This document shows, one piece after another, positions 1 to 9,313 of a stretch of 64,000 nt of DNA. A model generated the notes under the pieces. The model saw only the letters and a list, made by a program, of their open reading frames with translations. It was not told the origin of the DNA and did not search any database. Position numbers and translations under genes: made by a program. Position 1 is the stretch's first letter. Each line of letters opens with the position of its first letter. Source of the DNA: Shinella zoogloeoides (lineage in GTDB: Bacteria; Pseudomonadota; Alphaproteobacteria; Rhizobiales; Rhizobiaceae); NCBI RefSeq assembly GCF_030733845.1, contig NZ_CP132311.1:2979501-3043500 (forward strand), read 5' to 3'.

Positions 1-642
1 GAAGGCGAGGTTGTTCGATTGCAGGCCGGCGATGATGACCTCGCCGAGCGTCTTGGCCGCGACCGTCGAACCGATGGTGGCGGTGGCAAGGCTGATCGTC
101 ACCGAAAGGCGGATGCCGGCGAGAATGACCGGCAGGGCGAGCGGCACCTCCACCTTGGTCAGCCGCTGCCAGGCCGTCATGCCCGTGCCGCGCGCCGCCT
201 CGACGATGGCCGGCGGCAGGGTGGAAAGGCCGGTCATGGCATTCTCGAAGATCGGCAGCAGGCCGTAGAGGAAGAGCGCGATCAGCGTCGGCTTCTCGCC
301 GAAACCGACGGCGGGCACGGCGAGCGCCAGCACCGCGACCGGCGGGAAGGTCTGGCCGATATTAACGAGGCTGCGTGACAGCGGCAGGAACTCCGCGCCA
401 ATGGGCCTTGTGACGAGGATGGCAAGGCCGACCGCCACGATGGTCGCCGCGAATGTGGCGGTGAAGACCGTGGCAAGGTGCGACAGCGTCAGCGACAGCA
501 GGCTGCCCTGATTATAGACGGCCGGCGCATTGGCCTGCACCAGCGGCTTCAGCAGCGGCTCGAACAGCATGGGCTGGACGAGGAAGGCGATCAGCAGAAC
601 GAGCGCCGCCAGTCGCAGCAGATTGGGCAGGAACCGCCTCAT
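1..642 (-). CDS. yehW: Osmoprotectant ABC transporter permease (YehW-like), 3' part outside window
   Basis: Inner-membrane permease of a glycine betaine/choline-type importer. The first 214 residues are visible and the stop lies beyond base 1. The protein is hydrophobic and carries the permease cytoplasmic loop around EAARGTGMTAWQRLTKVEVPLALPV, where the EAA-type motif contacts the ATPase. Its start overlaps the stop of the upstream ATPase gene by 4 nt. Binding protein, 386-residue permease, ATPase and short permease occur in the same order as E. coli yehZYXW and resemble Salmonella OsmU. The family is clear; the substrate is inferred. Confidence 0.85.
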   Translation of the reverse strand, partial: MRRFLPNLLRLAALVLLIAFLVQPMLFEPLLKPLVQANAPAVYNQGSLLSLTLSHLATVFTATFAATIVAVGLAILVTRPIGAEFLPLSRSLVNIGQTFPPVAVLALAVPAVGFGEKPTLIALFLYGLLPIFENAMTGLSTLPPAIVEAARGTGMTAWQRLTKVEVPLALPVILAGIRLSVTISLATATIGSTVAAKTLGEVIIAGLQSNNLAF

Positions 643-1577
643 TGCGGCCTCGCAGCACGGCGGGCAAGGCCGGCAAGCGTGATACGGCCAAGGGGCACGC
701 CGTCCGCGCCGACGACCGGCAGGGCCTCGCGGCCCGACCAGAGCAGCGCCGAGAGCGCCTCGCGCTGGCTGGTGCCCGCGGCGAGCGGTTCGCCCTCCGC
801 CGTGCCGGTTTCCGCGGCGTCACCCGCCGTGCCGATGGACAGCAACCGGAACGGCCGCTCGCCGGCGCCGATCAGCGTCTCGACGAAATCGGTGGCCGGA
901 TTGACCAGCATCTCCTCGGGCGCGGCGTATTGCACGATCTTTCCCTTGTCCATCACGGCGATCTTGTCCGCGAGATGGAACGCCTCCTCCATATCGTGCG
1001 TAACGAGCACGATGGTGGTGCCGAAATGCTTCTGGATCGCCAGGAGATCGTCCTGCGCCTTGGCGCGGATGACCGGATCGAGCGCGCCGAAGGGCTCGTC
1101 CATCAGGAGGATGTTCGGCTCGGCGGCAAGCGCGCGGGCGACGCCGACGCGCTGCTGCTGACCACCCGAGAGCTCATGCGGATAACGCGGGCCGAAGGCG
1201 GCGGGATCGAGCTGGAAGAGCGTCAGCAATTCCTCGACCTTGGCGTCGATGCGGCTCTTTTCCCAGCCGAGCAGCGCCGGCACGGTAGCGATGTTCTCGG
1301 CGACCGTGCGATGCGGGAAGAGGCCGTGACCCTGGATGGCGTAACCGATACGGCGGCGCAGCTCGTAGCCGGGAATGGCGTCGTTGGGTTCGCCGTCGAT
1401 CAGGATCTTTCCCGAGGTCGGCTCGACCAGCCGGTTGATCATGCGCATCAGCGTCGTCTTGCCGGAGCCGGACGTGCCGACGATGACGGTGATCGTGCGC
1501 GGCGCGATGCTCATCGAGACATCGTCGACGACGGTCGTATCGCCGTAGCGCTTGGTGATGCTGTCGATCTCGATCAT
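639..1577 (-). CDS. yehX: Osmoprotectant ABC transporter ATP-binding protein (YehX-like)
   Basis: ATPase of 312 residues that powers the betaine-type importer. It shows Walker A GTSGSGKTT (about residues 35-43), signature LSGGQQQR (about 136-143), Walker B ILLMDEP followed by FGALDP, and the switch histidine in VTHDM. The C-terminal 70 residues look like a degenerate CBS-type region, as in other osmoprotectant ATPases (OpuA/ProV class), where such regions can sense ionic strength. The start overlaps the end of the upstream permease by 4 nt, implying translational coupling. Confidence 0.9.
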   Translation of the reverse strand: MIEIDSITKRYGDTTVVDDVSMSIAPRTITVIVGTSGSGKTTLMRMINRLVEPTSGKILIDGEPNDAIPGYELRRRIGYAIQGHGLFPHRTVAENIATVPALLGWEKSRIDAKVEELLTLFQLDPAAFGPRYPHELSGGQQQRVGVARALAAEPNILLMDEPFGALDPVIRAKAQDDLLAIQKHFGTTIVLVTHDMEEAFHLADKIAVMDKGKIVQYAAPEEMLVNPATDFVETLIGAGERPFRLLSIGTAGDAAETGTAEGEPLAAGTSQREALSALLWSGREALPVVGADGVPLGRITLAGLARRAARPQ

Positions 1578-2734
1578 GCGGCCCTGCCGGGTTTGGAATT
1601 GGAAAGTTCGGTCGCGGCATCGAGCACGATGGCCGCGGCGAAGGCGAGCGCCACGGTCGGCACCGCGCCGAGCAGCACGAGGTCCATGGCCGTCTGGCCG
1701 ATGCCCTGGAAGACGAAGACACCGAAGCCGCCGCCGCCGATGAGCGCGGCGATGGTGGCAAGGCCGATGTTCTGCACGAGCACGATGCGGATGCCGGTGA
1801 GAATGACCGGGAAGGCGAGCGGCAGCTCGACGCCGAAGAGGCGCTGCCGGTCCGTCATGCCGATACCGCGCGCCGCATCGTTCGCATCCCGCGGCACGCC
1901 GGCAAGGCCGACGACGGTGTTGGCGACGACCGGCAACAGCGAATAGAGGAAGAGCGCGACGAAGGCGGGGGCCGCGCCGATGCCGCGGATGCCGATGGCG
2001 GACGCGCCCGGAACATTGAGCGCGATCCAGCCGAGCGGGGCGATGAGCAGGCCGAAGAGGGCGATCGACGGGATCGTCTGGATGATGTTCAGCACATTGA
2101 GCACGCCGGCGCGCAGCGCCTCCACGCGGTGGCAGAGAATGCCGAGCGGCAGGCCGACGAGCGTCGCGGCGGCAAGCGAGCCGAGCGCCAGCACCACATG
2201 GCGGCTCGCCTCCAGCCAGAAGGTCTCCGCGCGGCTGCCATATTCCTTGAGGATCGACAGCCCGTCCCATGCCCCGGACATCAGGAGCGCGGCGACAGCG
2301 GCGGCGACGGCGGCGAGCAGCGCGACACGGGCGAGCGGCGAGAGCTTCAGCCGGGCGAGCGCGTCGGCCGTCAGGAGCGCGAAGGCGAAGCTCGTAAGCC
2401 AGAAGCCGGAGGCCGGCGAGACGCGGGCATAGGTGTTTTCCGGCGGCGTCAGGTGGCCGGCGGAAAGGCCGATGAGAATGGCAAGCGCAAACAGCCCCAC
2501 AAGTCCGAGCATCAGCCGGAACACGGTCGGCGTGCGCAGCACGATGAGGACGACGGCGACGGCGACGAAGGCGAGAAGCGCCGCACCGAGGCCGGCCGGC
2601 AGCGCATCGAGGACCGGCCGCGCCTCGCCGGGCACGATGCGGTTGGCGCGAAAATTGGCGAACGGCGCCAGGAAGGCGCCGTAGGCCAGCAATGCGGCGA
2701 TCACCACGCCGAGCTTGTCGATCCGCAACGTCAT
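1574..2734 (-). CDS. yehY: Osmoprotectant ABC transporter permease (YehY-like)
   Basis: Permease of 386 residues. It has an extra N-terminal half of about five hydrophobic segments (residues ~10-150) before the usual BPD_transp_1 region. The length and two-part build match YehY of E. coli rather than the ~215-residue OpuBB type. The coupling loop is around AARGIGMTDRQRLFGVELPLAFPV. It follows the binding-protein gene by 53 nt, a gap that holds a stem-loop, and overlaps the ATPase gene by 4 nt. Confidence 0.88.
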   Translation of the reverse strand: MTLRIDKLGVVIAALLAYGAFLAPFANFRANRIVPGEARPVLDALPAGLGAALLAFVAVAVVLIVLRTPTVFRLMLGLVGLFALAILIGLSAGHLTPPENTYARVSPASGFWLTSFAFALLTADALARLKLSPLARVALLAAVAAAVAALLMSGAWDGLSILKEYGSRAETFWLEASRHVVLALGSLAAATLVGLPLGILCHRVEALRAGVLNVLNIIQTIPSIALFGLLIAPLGWIALNVPGASAIGIRGIGAAPAFVALFLYSLLPVVANTVVGLAGVPRDANDAARGIGMTDRQRLFGVELPLAFPVILTGIRIVLVQNIGLATIAALIGGGGFGVFVFQGIGQTAMDLVLLGAVPTVALAFAAAIVLDAATELSNSKPGRAA

Positions 2735-2752
2735 GAACGCCTTTCGGGGAAA

Positions 2753-2778
2753 ACCCTCCGCCCCGACGGGCAGAGGGT
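2753..2778 (-). promoter_or_regulatory. Stem-loop between binding-protein and permease genes
   Basis: ACCCTC (2753-2758) pairs with GAGGGT (2773-2778), continued inside by GCCC/GGGC after a 1x1 mismatch, closing a CGAC loop. It sits just past the osmF stop and before the yehY start. There is no T-run, so a mRNA-stabilising or partial-termination role that raises binding-protein yield is more likely than a full terminator. The role is inferred. Confidence 0.5.
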
Positions 2779-2787
2779 AACGGCAGC

Positions 2788-3699
2788 TTACTTGATGAAG
2801 CCGTTCTTCTTGAGGAAGTCCTCGGCGACCGCCTTGGCCGGCTCGCCGCCGACCTGAACGCGACCGTTGAGGTCCTGCAGCGTCACGAGATCGAGTTTTT
2901 CGAAGACGGGCTTCAGGATTTCCTCGATCTGCGGATTGGCCTTCAGCACTTCCTCGCGGATGATCGGCGCGGGCTGGTAGACCGGCTGCACGCCCTTGTC
3001 GTCTTCGAGGACGACGAGACCCGACGGTGCGATGCCGCCGTCCGTGCCGTAGACCATGGCGGCATTGGCGCCGTTCGTCTGGTTGGCGGCGGCGCCGATC
3101 GTCGCGGCCGTATCACCGCCCGAAAGCGTGATGAGCTGTTCCGGCTTCAGCGTGAAGCCGTAGGTCGTCTGGAACGCCGGCAGGGCCGCGGCCGAGTTCA
3201 CGAATTCCGACGAGGCGGCAAGCACCACCTGGCCGCCATCGGCGACATATTTGCCGAAATCCGTCAGCGTCACGAGCTTGTTCGGCTCGGCGACATCCTT
3301 GCGCAGCGCGATCGCCCAGGTGTTGTTGGCGGGCGAAGGCGTCAGCCAGACGATCTTGTTGGCGTCGAAATCGAGCGTCTTGGCAAGCTCATAGGCCTTG
3401 GTGGCATCCTTCCAGGCCGGATCCTCGGCCTTCTCGAAGAAGAAGGCGGCATTGCCGGTATATTCCGGATAGATGTCGATCTCGCCGGCAGTGATCGCCT
3501 TGCGCACGACCGGCGTGGCGCCGAGCTGCACACGGTCCGTCGTCTGGACGCCGTTGGCATTCAGCACGGCGAGGATGATGTTGCCGAGGACCCCGCCTTC
3601 GGTGTCGATCTTCGAGGAGACCACGACCTGGGCCTGGGCAGCACCGGCGGCAAGGCCGAGGGCCAGCGCTGCTCCGAGGAATTTGACGACTGGGCGCAT
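2788..3699 (-). CDS. osmF: Osmoprotectant-binding periplasmic protein (OsmF/YehZ-like)
   Basis: Periplasmic binding protein of 303 residues that delivers substrate to the YehY/YehW permeases. A signal peptide is visible (MRPVVKFLGAALALGLAAGAAQAQ). The mature protein begins VVVSSKIDTEGGVLGNIIL, and residues such as EIDIYPEYTGNA match the OpuAC/YehZ fold, where a YxEYTG segment lies near the ligand pocket. I chose this ATG because it directly precedes the signal peptide and has GAAAGG about 10 nt upstream; an upstream in-frame extension lacks coding character. First gene of the operon. Confidence 0.9.
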   Translation of the reverse strand: MRPVVKFLGAALALGLAAGAAQAQVVVSSKIDTEGGVLGNIILAVLNANGVQTTDRVQLGATPVVRKAITAGEIDIYPEYTGNAAFFFEKAEDPAWKDATKAYELAKTLDFDANKIVWLTPSPANNTWAIALRKDVAEPNKLVTLTDFGKYVADGGQVVLAASSEFVNSAAALPAFQTTYGFTLKPEQLITLSGGDTAATIGAAANQTNGANAAMVYGTDGGIAPSGLVVLEDDKGVQPVYQPAPIIREEVLKANPQIEEILKPVFEKLDLVTLQDLNGRVQVGGEPAKAVAEDFLKKNGFIK

Positions 3700-4028
3700 G
3701 AGAATAAACCTTTCGTTTGTGCGGGAACCCACGGCGGCATTTTCACCACGTTTGGGAAAGCCCGTCCGGGCAAAGCATTTCATATATGGCAGGCATTCGC
3801 AAAAAATAGACCGCACCGGCGAGCAAATGCACGCCATTTGTTGCGGCCTTCAAAGCGCTTTCGAGATTGCGCGAGGAGACGGGCTTTGGCAACAGAAACG
3901 CGTTGCAATTGCCGGTCGCATCCGACACTCTCGCGTCGGTCCACTCTCATTTTTCCAGCATTGCATTTCATCACCCGCCGGGAACCATCGCGGGCCCGAT
4001 GTCCGGCACAGATTTTCGTGAGGGGCTA
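3700..4028. other. Divergent intergenic region
   Basis: 329 bases between the divergently transcribed osmF and the DUF4126 gene. No convincing gene, repeat or palindrome is visible. It must contain promoters for both operons, but I could not assign -35/-10 boxes with confidence. Confidence 0.6.
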
Positions 4029-4496
4029 ATGAGCATCTATATTCTCGCATTGCTGATCGGCATCGTCGCGGGGCTTCGGGCCATGACGGCGCCGGCGGCC
4101 GTCAGCATCGGCGCGGCGCTCGGCTGGCTGCCGGTTTCCGGTACCTGGGCCGCTTTCCTCGCCTATCGCTTCACGCCCTATATCTTCGGTGCACTGGCAC
4201 TCGTCGAATTCGTCACCGACCAGTTGCCGAGCACACCAAGCCGCAAGGTGCCGCAGCAGTTCGGCGCCCGCATCGTCAGCGGCGGCTTCTGCGGCGCCGT
4301 CATCGGCACCGTGGGCGGCTCGCTCGTCGGCGGGCTTGTCGCGGGCGTCATCGGCGCCGTGATCGGCACGCTCGGCGGCGCGGAAGCCCGCCAGCGCCTC
4401 GTTTCGGCCACCGGCGGCAAGGACCTGCCCATCGCGCTGCTGGAGGACGCCGTCGCCGTTCTGCTCGGCCTCTTCGTCGTCTCGTCGGTGCTCTGA
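4029..4496 (+). CDS. DUF4126 family membrane protein
   Basis: Protein of 155 residues with several hydrophobic segments and Gly-rich helices (GGSLVGGLVAGVIGAVIGTLGG), matching the DUF4126 pattern. Function is unknown. The start is the ATG after AGGGGCTA; an upstream in-frame extension is not hydrophobic and lacks coding character. The stop overlaps the next start as TGATG, so translation is probably coupled to the oxidoreductase that follows. This arrangement suggests the membrane protein and the flavoenzyme act together. Confidence 0.75.
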   Translation: MSIYILALLIGIVAGLRAMTAPAAVSIGAALGWLPVSGTWAAFLAYRFTPYIFGALALVEFVTDQLPSTPSRKVPQQFGARIVSGGFCGAVIGTVGGSLVGGLVAGVIGAVIGTLGGAEARQRLVSATGGKDLPIALLEDAVAVLLGLFVVSSVL

Positions 4497-5869
4497 TGCG
4501 CAGGTTCGACGCCATCATCGTCGGCGCGGGCCAGGCCGGCCCGTCGCTTGCTGCCCGCCTGACGGCTGCGGGCAAGACCGTCGCCCTCATCGAGCGCAAG
4601 CTCGTGGGCGGCACCTGCGTCAACACCGGCTGCATGCCGACCAAGGCCATGGTCGCCAGCGCCTATGCCGCCCATCTCGCCCGCCGCGGCGCCGACTACG
4701 GCGTGGTGACGGGCGACGTCTCCATCGATTTTCAGAAGGTCATGGCGCGCAAGGACAAGGTGCGCTTCGACGCCCGCAAAGGCAACGAGGACTGGTTGGA
4801 AGGGATGGCGGGCCTGACCTTCCTGCGCGGCCATGCGCGCTTCGAGAGCCCGACGGAAATCCGCGTCGGCGAGGAGCTTCTGTCCGCCGGACAGATCTTC
4901 CTCAATGTCGGCGGCCGGGCGGTCGTGCCGGATTTTCCCGGTGTCGCCGATGTGTCGCATCTCGACAATGTGTCGATGATGGACCTGACGGAGCTGCCTG
5001 AACATCTCATTGTCGTCGGTGGCAGCTATATCGGGCTGGAATTCGCCCAGATGTTCCGCCGTTTCGGTTCGAAGGTGACGGTCGTCGAGAAGGGGCCGCG
5101 ACTGATCGCGCGGGAGGACGAGGACGTCAGCGCCGCCGTACGCGACATTCTCGAGCGGGAAGACATAACCATTCGCACCGGAGCGGAGTGCATCCGCTTC
5201 TTCAAACGCGGCAATGATGTCGGGGTCGGCGTCGACTGCACGGCAGGCGCGCCGGAAATCCTCGGCTCCCATATCCTGCTTGCCACCGGCAGGCGGCCGA
5301 ACACGGACGATCTCGGTCTCGACAAGGCCGGCGTTGCGATCGACAAACGCGGCTACATCACGGTCGACGAGCGGCTGGAGACGAACGTGCCGGGCATCTT
5401 CGCCCTGGGCGACTGCAACGGCCGCGGCGCCTTCACCCACACGGCCTACAACGATTTCGAGATCGTCGCAGCGAACCTTCTCGACAACGAGCCGCGCAAG
5501 GTGAGCGACCGCATCCAGACCTACGCGCTCTACATCGACCCGCCGCTCGGGCGCGCCGGCATGAGCGAGACCGAGGCGCGCAAGACGGGCCGCAAGCTGC
5601 TGATCGGCACGCGGCCCATGACGCGGGTGGGGCGTGCGAAGGAAAAGGGCGAGACGCTCGGCTTCATGAAGGTGATCGCCGACGCGCAGACCAAGGAAAT
5701 CCTCGGTGCATCCATCCTCGGCACCGGCGGGGACGAGGCGGTGCAGAGCATTCTCGACGTGATGTATGCGGGCAAGCCATACACGACCATCACCCATGCA
5801 ATGCACATCCACCCGACCGTGTCGGAACTAATCCCGACCGTCTTTGGCGATATGCAGCCCGCAGAATAA
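4496..5869 (+). CDS. FAD-dependent pyridine nucleotide-disulfide oxidoreductase (mercuric-reductase-like)
   Basis: Class I flavin disulfide reductase of 457 residues. Order: FAD dinucleotide fold (GAGQAG, ~10-15), redox pair GTCVNTGCMPTK (~39-50), NAD fold (GGSYIGLEF), second FAD contact (GIFALGDCNG), and C-terminal dimerisation domain with HIHPTVSELIPT. That C-terminal histidine is the usual acid-base residue. It lacks the N-terminal HMA domain and C-terminal Cys pair of true MerA, so mercury reduction is unlikely. The substrate is unknown; related soluble reductases act on small disulfides or quinones. Confidence 0.85.
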   Translation: MRRFDAIIVGAGQAGPSLAARLTAAGKTVALIERKLVGGTCVNTGCMPTKAMVASAYAAHLARRGADYGVVTGDVSIDFQKVMARKDKVRFDARKGNEDWLEGMAGLTFLRGHARFESPTEIRVGEELLSAGQIFLNVGGRAVVPDFPGVADVSHLDNVSMMDLTELPEHLIVVGGSYIGLEFAQMFRRFGSKVTVVEKGPRLIAREDEDVSAAVRDILEREDITIRTGAECIRFFKRGNDVGVGVDCTAGAPEILGSHILLATGRRPNTDDLGLDKAGVAIDKRGYITVDERLETNVPGIFALGDCNGRGAFTHTAYNDFEIVAANLLDNEPRKVSDRIQTYALYIDPPLGRAGMSETEARKTGRKLLIGTRPMTRVGRAKEKGETLGFMKVIADAQTKEILGASILGTGGDEAVQSILDVMYAGKPYTTITHAMHIHPTVSELIPTVFGDMQPAE

Positions 5870-5870
5870 G

Positions 5871-5901
5871 GAAAGGCCCGGGATCGGATTCCGGGCCTTT
5901 C
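5871..5901. terminator. Bidirectional hairpin terminator
   Basis: GAAAGGCCCGG and CCGGGCCTTTC form a perfect 11-bp stem around a short loop. It lies between the end of the oxidoreductase gene and the end of the convergent amine oxidase gene. AAA/TTT flanks on both sides suit termination in both directions. Confidence 0.8.
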
Positions 5902-5907
5902 ATGTTC

Positions 5908-7881
5908 TTACTTGCGGATCGTCAGCGCCGGGTTATGGGCGAAGAAATTGTGCGGCATGATGTGCACGGTCTTCCACTCCGTCGACATGACCGGCCAGTC
6001 CTCCATGCGCGGGATGTGATGGAAGCCGGCGGAGAACCAGGTGACGATGTCCTTGCCCATCAGGCTCTGGTCCTTCTTCACCCACTCGGCGAGCGTATCG
6101 GACCCGTCGCTCTGCATGGCGAACTTGCCGCCGGCATAACGCTGCTCCGGATCGTAGACCGTATTCCAGACAGAATATTCGATATAGGCATTGCGCTTCA
6201 TCGGCGGGTCGTTCGCAAAATCGAACGGGCCGTAGGAAACGTCGCCGTGGTGGATCATGTAGCCCGGCTCATGGCCGAGATAGCCTTCGCGCGAGGGATT
6301 GGAGATGTGGAAATAGCGCGGCTGCATGGACGAAAGCTTGTAGCGCGCCTCCATTTCCGTATGCGGCATCTTGTGTTCGACCGTCCACATCGACTTGCGC
6401 GGGCTCGATGCGTCGAGCTTCGCCGGCACGATGTCCATGGTCGAGAAATGGTTCACCGGCTGGTCCACGTCGAAGTCGATGCGGAAGTTGAAATAGTGGT
6501 CATGATTGGCGGCAACGAGATTCGGGGCGATCAGCGTGCCATGGGCCGTATCCGCCTTCGCCGTCGCGTCCTTCATCGAGGTGGAGGCGACGCCCTTCAC
6601 TGCATCGAGCCCGGTCGCGCCGACATAGATGTTGACCTGGCCGTTCTGCTGCAGGCGGTAGTCGATGAGGTAGTCGTAGTTGCCGACCTCCGAGGCCGTG
6701 CGCACGACGAGCTCGGTCGCCGGCCGGCCTTCCGCCGGAACCGGGCTTTCCGGCGTCTGGGCGAAGACCTCAAAGTGGCGCCAGGCCGGATCGCCGATAT
6801 TGCGCTCGAAGACGCAGATCGCGTCGGGAATGACGAGCGGCGCGCCCTTGTCGTCGGCAATCGTTGCCGGCAGGAAGGTGGCGTGCGCGGGGCAGTCGAT
6901 GCCGGCGCGCAGGGGGCTCAGGAACAGGCCGAAACCATATTCCCCGCTGTCCATGTAGGTGCGCCAGTACCAGCCTTCCGACGGGTCCATATAGGGCACG
7001 AAGACTTCGGAAAGGTGTGCCTGGTAGATGACCGAGCGCCAGGTGCCGTCATCGTTGACGTCGAGGTTGGAAAGAACGAGGCCGGGCCGCTTGTCGATGC
7101 GGAAGTTGAAGCGCCAGATGTCCCATTCGAGATGGCTGCCATCGATCTTGTAGTTCGGGCCAACCTCCTGCACGAGCTTGACGGGCTTCATTTCCGGGCG
7201 CAGCGGCACGCGCTTGGCGACCTCTTCCTCGGTATAGCCCCAGGCGTCCTTCGGCACGTCGACGACGCCGATATCGACGACCCGCTGCACTTCCTTCTTG
7301 CCGATGTCGTAGATGGCGAAAAGCCCCTCGATCGGCTTGGCATAGAAGTTGGAGCCTTCCGGCACCCGGTAGCACGGCACCTTCATCAGACGGGAATTCT
7401 GGTATTCCTCGGTGAAGAAGTTGCCGCCCGTCAGCGGCAGGCAGAAGGCCTGCTCCGGCTTCAGTCCGCGCTTGGCAAGCCCCGCCACCATGTCCGGATG
7501 GCCGAGCGCGCCCTCCAGCGCGTTCATGAACTCGGTGAAGAGCACCATGGGCTGGCCCTTGGTCTTCTCGTTGCTCTCGACCGTGCCCTTGGTGATGTTG
7601 ACGACCGCCTCGCTGAAACCGTCCTTGCTGGTGAGGAAGACCGTCGCCTTGCGGTCGAGGCCGTCGCCCTCCTTCCAGGCGAGCACATCGGCCTTGGCCG
7701 GCTCCTTCAGCTCGATCAGCGGATAGAGCGTGTTGTCGTCAGCGAGCTTCTCGCCGCGCAGGATCTGGTTGATCTTCTGGTATTCCTCGGCGGTCAGACC
7801 GTCCAGCGGGTGGGCGGCGGCTGCGGTGGCGGCAAGGCCGAAGGCCAGCGCCGTCGCGGCGAAATGTTTTATCAGTCTCAT
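5908..7881 (-). CDS. tynA: Copper-containing primary amine oxidase (tyramine/phenethylamine oxidase)
   Basis: Periplasmic quinoenzyme of 657 residues that oxidises primary amines to aldehydes, releasing ammonia and hydrogen peroxide. A signal peptide is visible (MRLIKHFAATALAFGLAATAAAA). The TPQ precursor is Tyr402 in VGNYDY. The catalytic base is Asp311 in YMDSGEYG. Copper ligands are His460 and His462 (NHDHYF) and probably His622 (HHIPRMEDWP). It lacks the extra N-terminal D1 domain of E. coli TynA, like many shorter family members. It lies 28 nt after an aldehyde dehydrogenase gene and downstream of a FeaR-like regulator, giving a complete amine-to-acid module. Confidence 0.93.
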   Translation of the reverse strand: MRLIKHFAATALAFGLAATAAAAHPLDGLTAEEYQKINQILRGEKLADDNTLYPLIELKEPAKADVLAWKEGDGLDRKATVFLTSKDGFSEAVVNITKGTVESNEKTKGQPMVLFTEFMNALEGALGHPDMVAGLAKRGLKPEQAFCLPLTGGNFFTEEYQNSRLMKVPCYRVPEGSNFYAKPIEGLFAIYDIGKKEVQRVVDIGVVDVPKDAWGYTEEEVAKRVPLRPEMKPVKLVQEVGPNYKIDGSHLEWDIWRFNFRIDKRPGLVLSNLDVNDDGTWRSVIYQAHLSEVFVPYMDPSEGWYWRTYMDSGEYGFGLFLSPLRAGIDCPAHATFLPATIADDKGAPLVIPDAICVFERNIGDPAWRHFEVFAQTPESPVPAEGRPATELVVRTASEVGNYDYLIDYRLQQNGQVNIYVGATGLDAVKGVASTSMKDATAKADTAHGTLIAPNLVAANHDHYFNFRIDFDVDQPVNHFSTMDIVPAKLDASSPRKSMWTVEHKMPHTEMEARYKLSSMQPRYFHISNPSREGYLGHEPGYMIHHGDVSYGPFDFANDPPMKRNAYIEYSVWNTVYDPEQRYAGGKFAMQSDGSDTLAEWVKKDQSLMGKDIVTWFSAGFHHIPRMEDWPVMSTEWKTVHIMPHNFFAHNPALTIRK

Positions 7882-7909
7882 GATCGTTCCCTCTTTTCCC
7901 TTATTTCAC

Positions 7910-9313
7910 TCAGCTGAAGACCACCTGGATGTCGGTGTATTCGGCAAGCCCTTCCTCCGCGAACTCGACGCCGAAGCCGGAGGCCTTCACGCCGCCGAAG
8001 GGCGCGTTCGGCTGGATGGCGCCGTGCTTGTTGATCCAGACGGAGCCGCAGGCGAGACGCCCCGCCACTTTCTTCGCGGTCGCGATATCCGATGACCAGA
8101 CGGAGCCGCCGAGCCCGTTGGGGCTGTCGTTCGCGAGCCGGATCGCCTCCTCGATGTCGGAATAGCGGATGATCGGCAGCGCCGGGCCGAACTGCTCCTC
8201 GTCGACCAGCGCGTCGCCGTTGCGAAGCCCGGCAATGATGGTCGGCGGGAAGAACAGGCCCTCGCCCGGCTCGCCGCCGAGCAGCACCTTCCCCCGCCCC
8301 CTGGCATCGGCGACGAGACGCTCGACCTTGTCGAACTGCATGCGGTTCTGGACTGGCCCGAGAATGCTCGCCTCCTCCATGCCGTTGCCGACCGGGATGT
8401 TCCTGGCATAGGCGACGAGCGCATCGCAGACGGCGTCGTGGATATCTTCATGCACATAGAGCCGCTTCATCGCCGCGCAGGTCTGGCCGTTGTTGATGAA
8501 GGCGCCCCAGAAGAGGCCTTCGGCGATCTTCGCCGGGTCCGCATCCGGCAGCACGATGCCCGCATCGTTGCCGCCCAGTTCCAGCGTCAGCCGCTTCATC
8601 GTCTCGGCGGCGGATTGCATGACCTTCTGCCCGGTGGCGCAGGAGCCGGTGAAGACGATCTTGCGGATATCGGGATGAGCCGACATCGCGGCGCCGAGAT
8701 TGAACGCCCTGTCATCGCCCGTCACCACGTTGACCACGCCCGGCGGCAGCACCTCGTTCATGATCTCGACGAGCCGCAGCGTGGAGAGCGGCGTATGGGG
8801 CGAGGGCTTGACGACGACGGTGTTGCCCGTGCGCAGCGCGGGAAGGATATGCCAGACGGCGATCATCACCGGAAAATTCCACGGCGTGATGGAGCCGACG
8901 ACGCCGAGCGGCTTGCGGGCAAGCTCCACCCGACCCTGCTCGTTGTCCTGCAACACCTTGACCGGCAGCGAGAGGCCGGCCGTGTAGCCCGCCCAGGCGA
9001 CGGCGCCGCCGACCTCCCAGCGCGAGCCGAGGCCGTTCAGCGGCTTGCCCTGCTCCAGCGTGATGATCTCGGCCAGCTCGCCCGCGTGCTCCTCGATCTT
9101 CGCCGTGACGGCGGCGCAGGCGGCCTGCAAGGCCTCGTCGCTTAGCATCGACCAAGAGGCGAACGCCGCCTTGGCGATGGCGACGGCCGCGTCCACCTCG
9201 GCGCCGCCCATGTTCGGCGCGCGGCCGACCTCCTCGCCCGTCGCTGGATTGAGGACGGCAAAGTCCGAGCCGACATGCGCCGGCTTGCCGCCGATGGTTG
9301 CCTTGAATTCCAT
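7910..9313 (-). CDS. NAD-dependent aldehyde dehydrogenase, probably phenylacetaldehyde dehydrogenase
   Basis: ALDH-superfamily enzyme of about 467 residues. It shows the substrate tunnel motif TPWNFPV, NAD-fold segment FTGSCATG, the general-base Glu in LELGGNDAG and the nucleophilic Cys in NNGQTCAAMKR. Adjacent ATGs at 9313 and 9316 follow GGAGGAGGCGG, so the start is uncertain by one codon; a further ATG at 9331 lacks a ribosome site. Placed between feaR-like and tynA genes, it most likely oxidises phenylacetaldehyde or 4-hydroxyphenylacetaldehyde to the acid (FeaB role). The specificity is inferred from context. Confidence 0.85.
   Translation of the reverse strand: MEFKATIGGKPAHVGSDFAVLNPATGEEVGRAPNMGGAEVDAAVAIAKAAFASWSMLSDEALQAACAAVTAKIEEHAGELAEIITLEQGKPLNGLGSRWEVGGAVAWAGYTAGLSLPVKVLQDNEQGRVELARKPLGVVGSITPWNFPVMIAVWHILPALRTGNTVVVKPSPHTPLSTLRLVEIMNEVLPPGVVNVVTGDDRAFNLGAAMSAHPDIRKIVFTGSCATGQKVMQSAAETMKRLTLELGGNDAGIVLPDADPAKIAEGLFWGAFINNGQTCAAMKRLYVHEDIHDAVCDALVAYARNIPVGNGMEEASILGPVQNRMQFDKVERLVADARGRGKVLLGGEPGEGLFFPPTIIAGLRNGDALVDEEQFGPALPIIRYSDIEEAIRLANDSPNGLGGSVWSSDIATAKKVAGRLACGSVWINKHGAIQPNAPFGGVKASGFGVEFAEEGLAEYTDIQVVFS

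Noticed and set aside
4178..5812. Long open frame on the minus strand across the DUF4126 and oxidoreductase genes
   Set aside because: Low-complexity Arg/Ala/Gly-rich translation antisense to two genes with clear motifs; typical of GC-rich antisense frames.
4496..5869. Mercuric reductase merA
   Set aside because: No HMA domain, no C-terminal Cys pair and no mer genes nearby.
5902..7917. 671-codon open frame opposite the amine oxidase gene
   Set aside because: No recognisable domain, His/Arg/Val-rich composition and exact antisense placement over a gene with intact TPQ and copper-ligand motifs.
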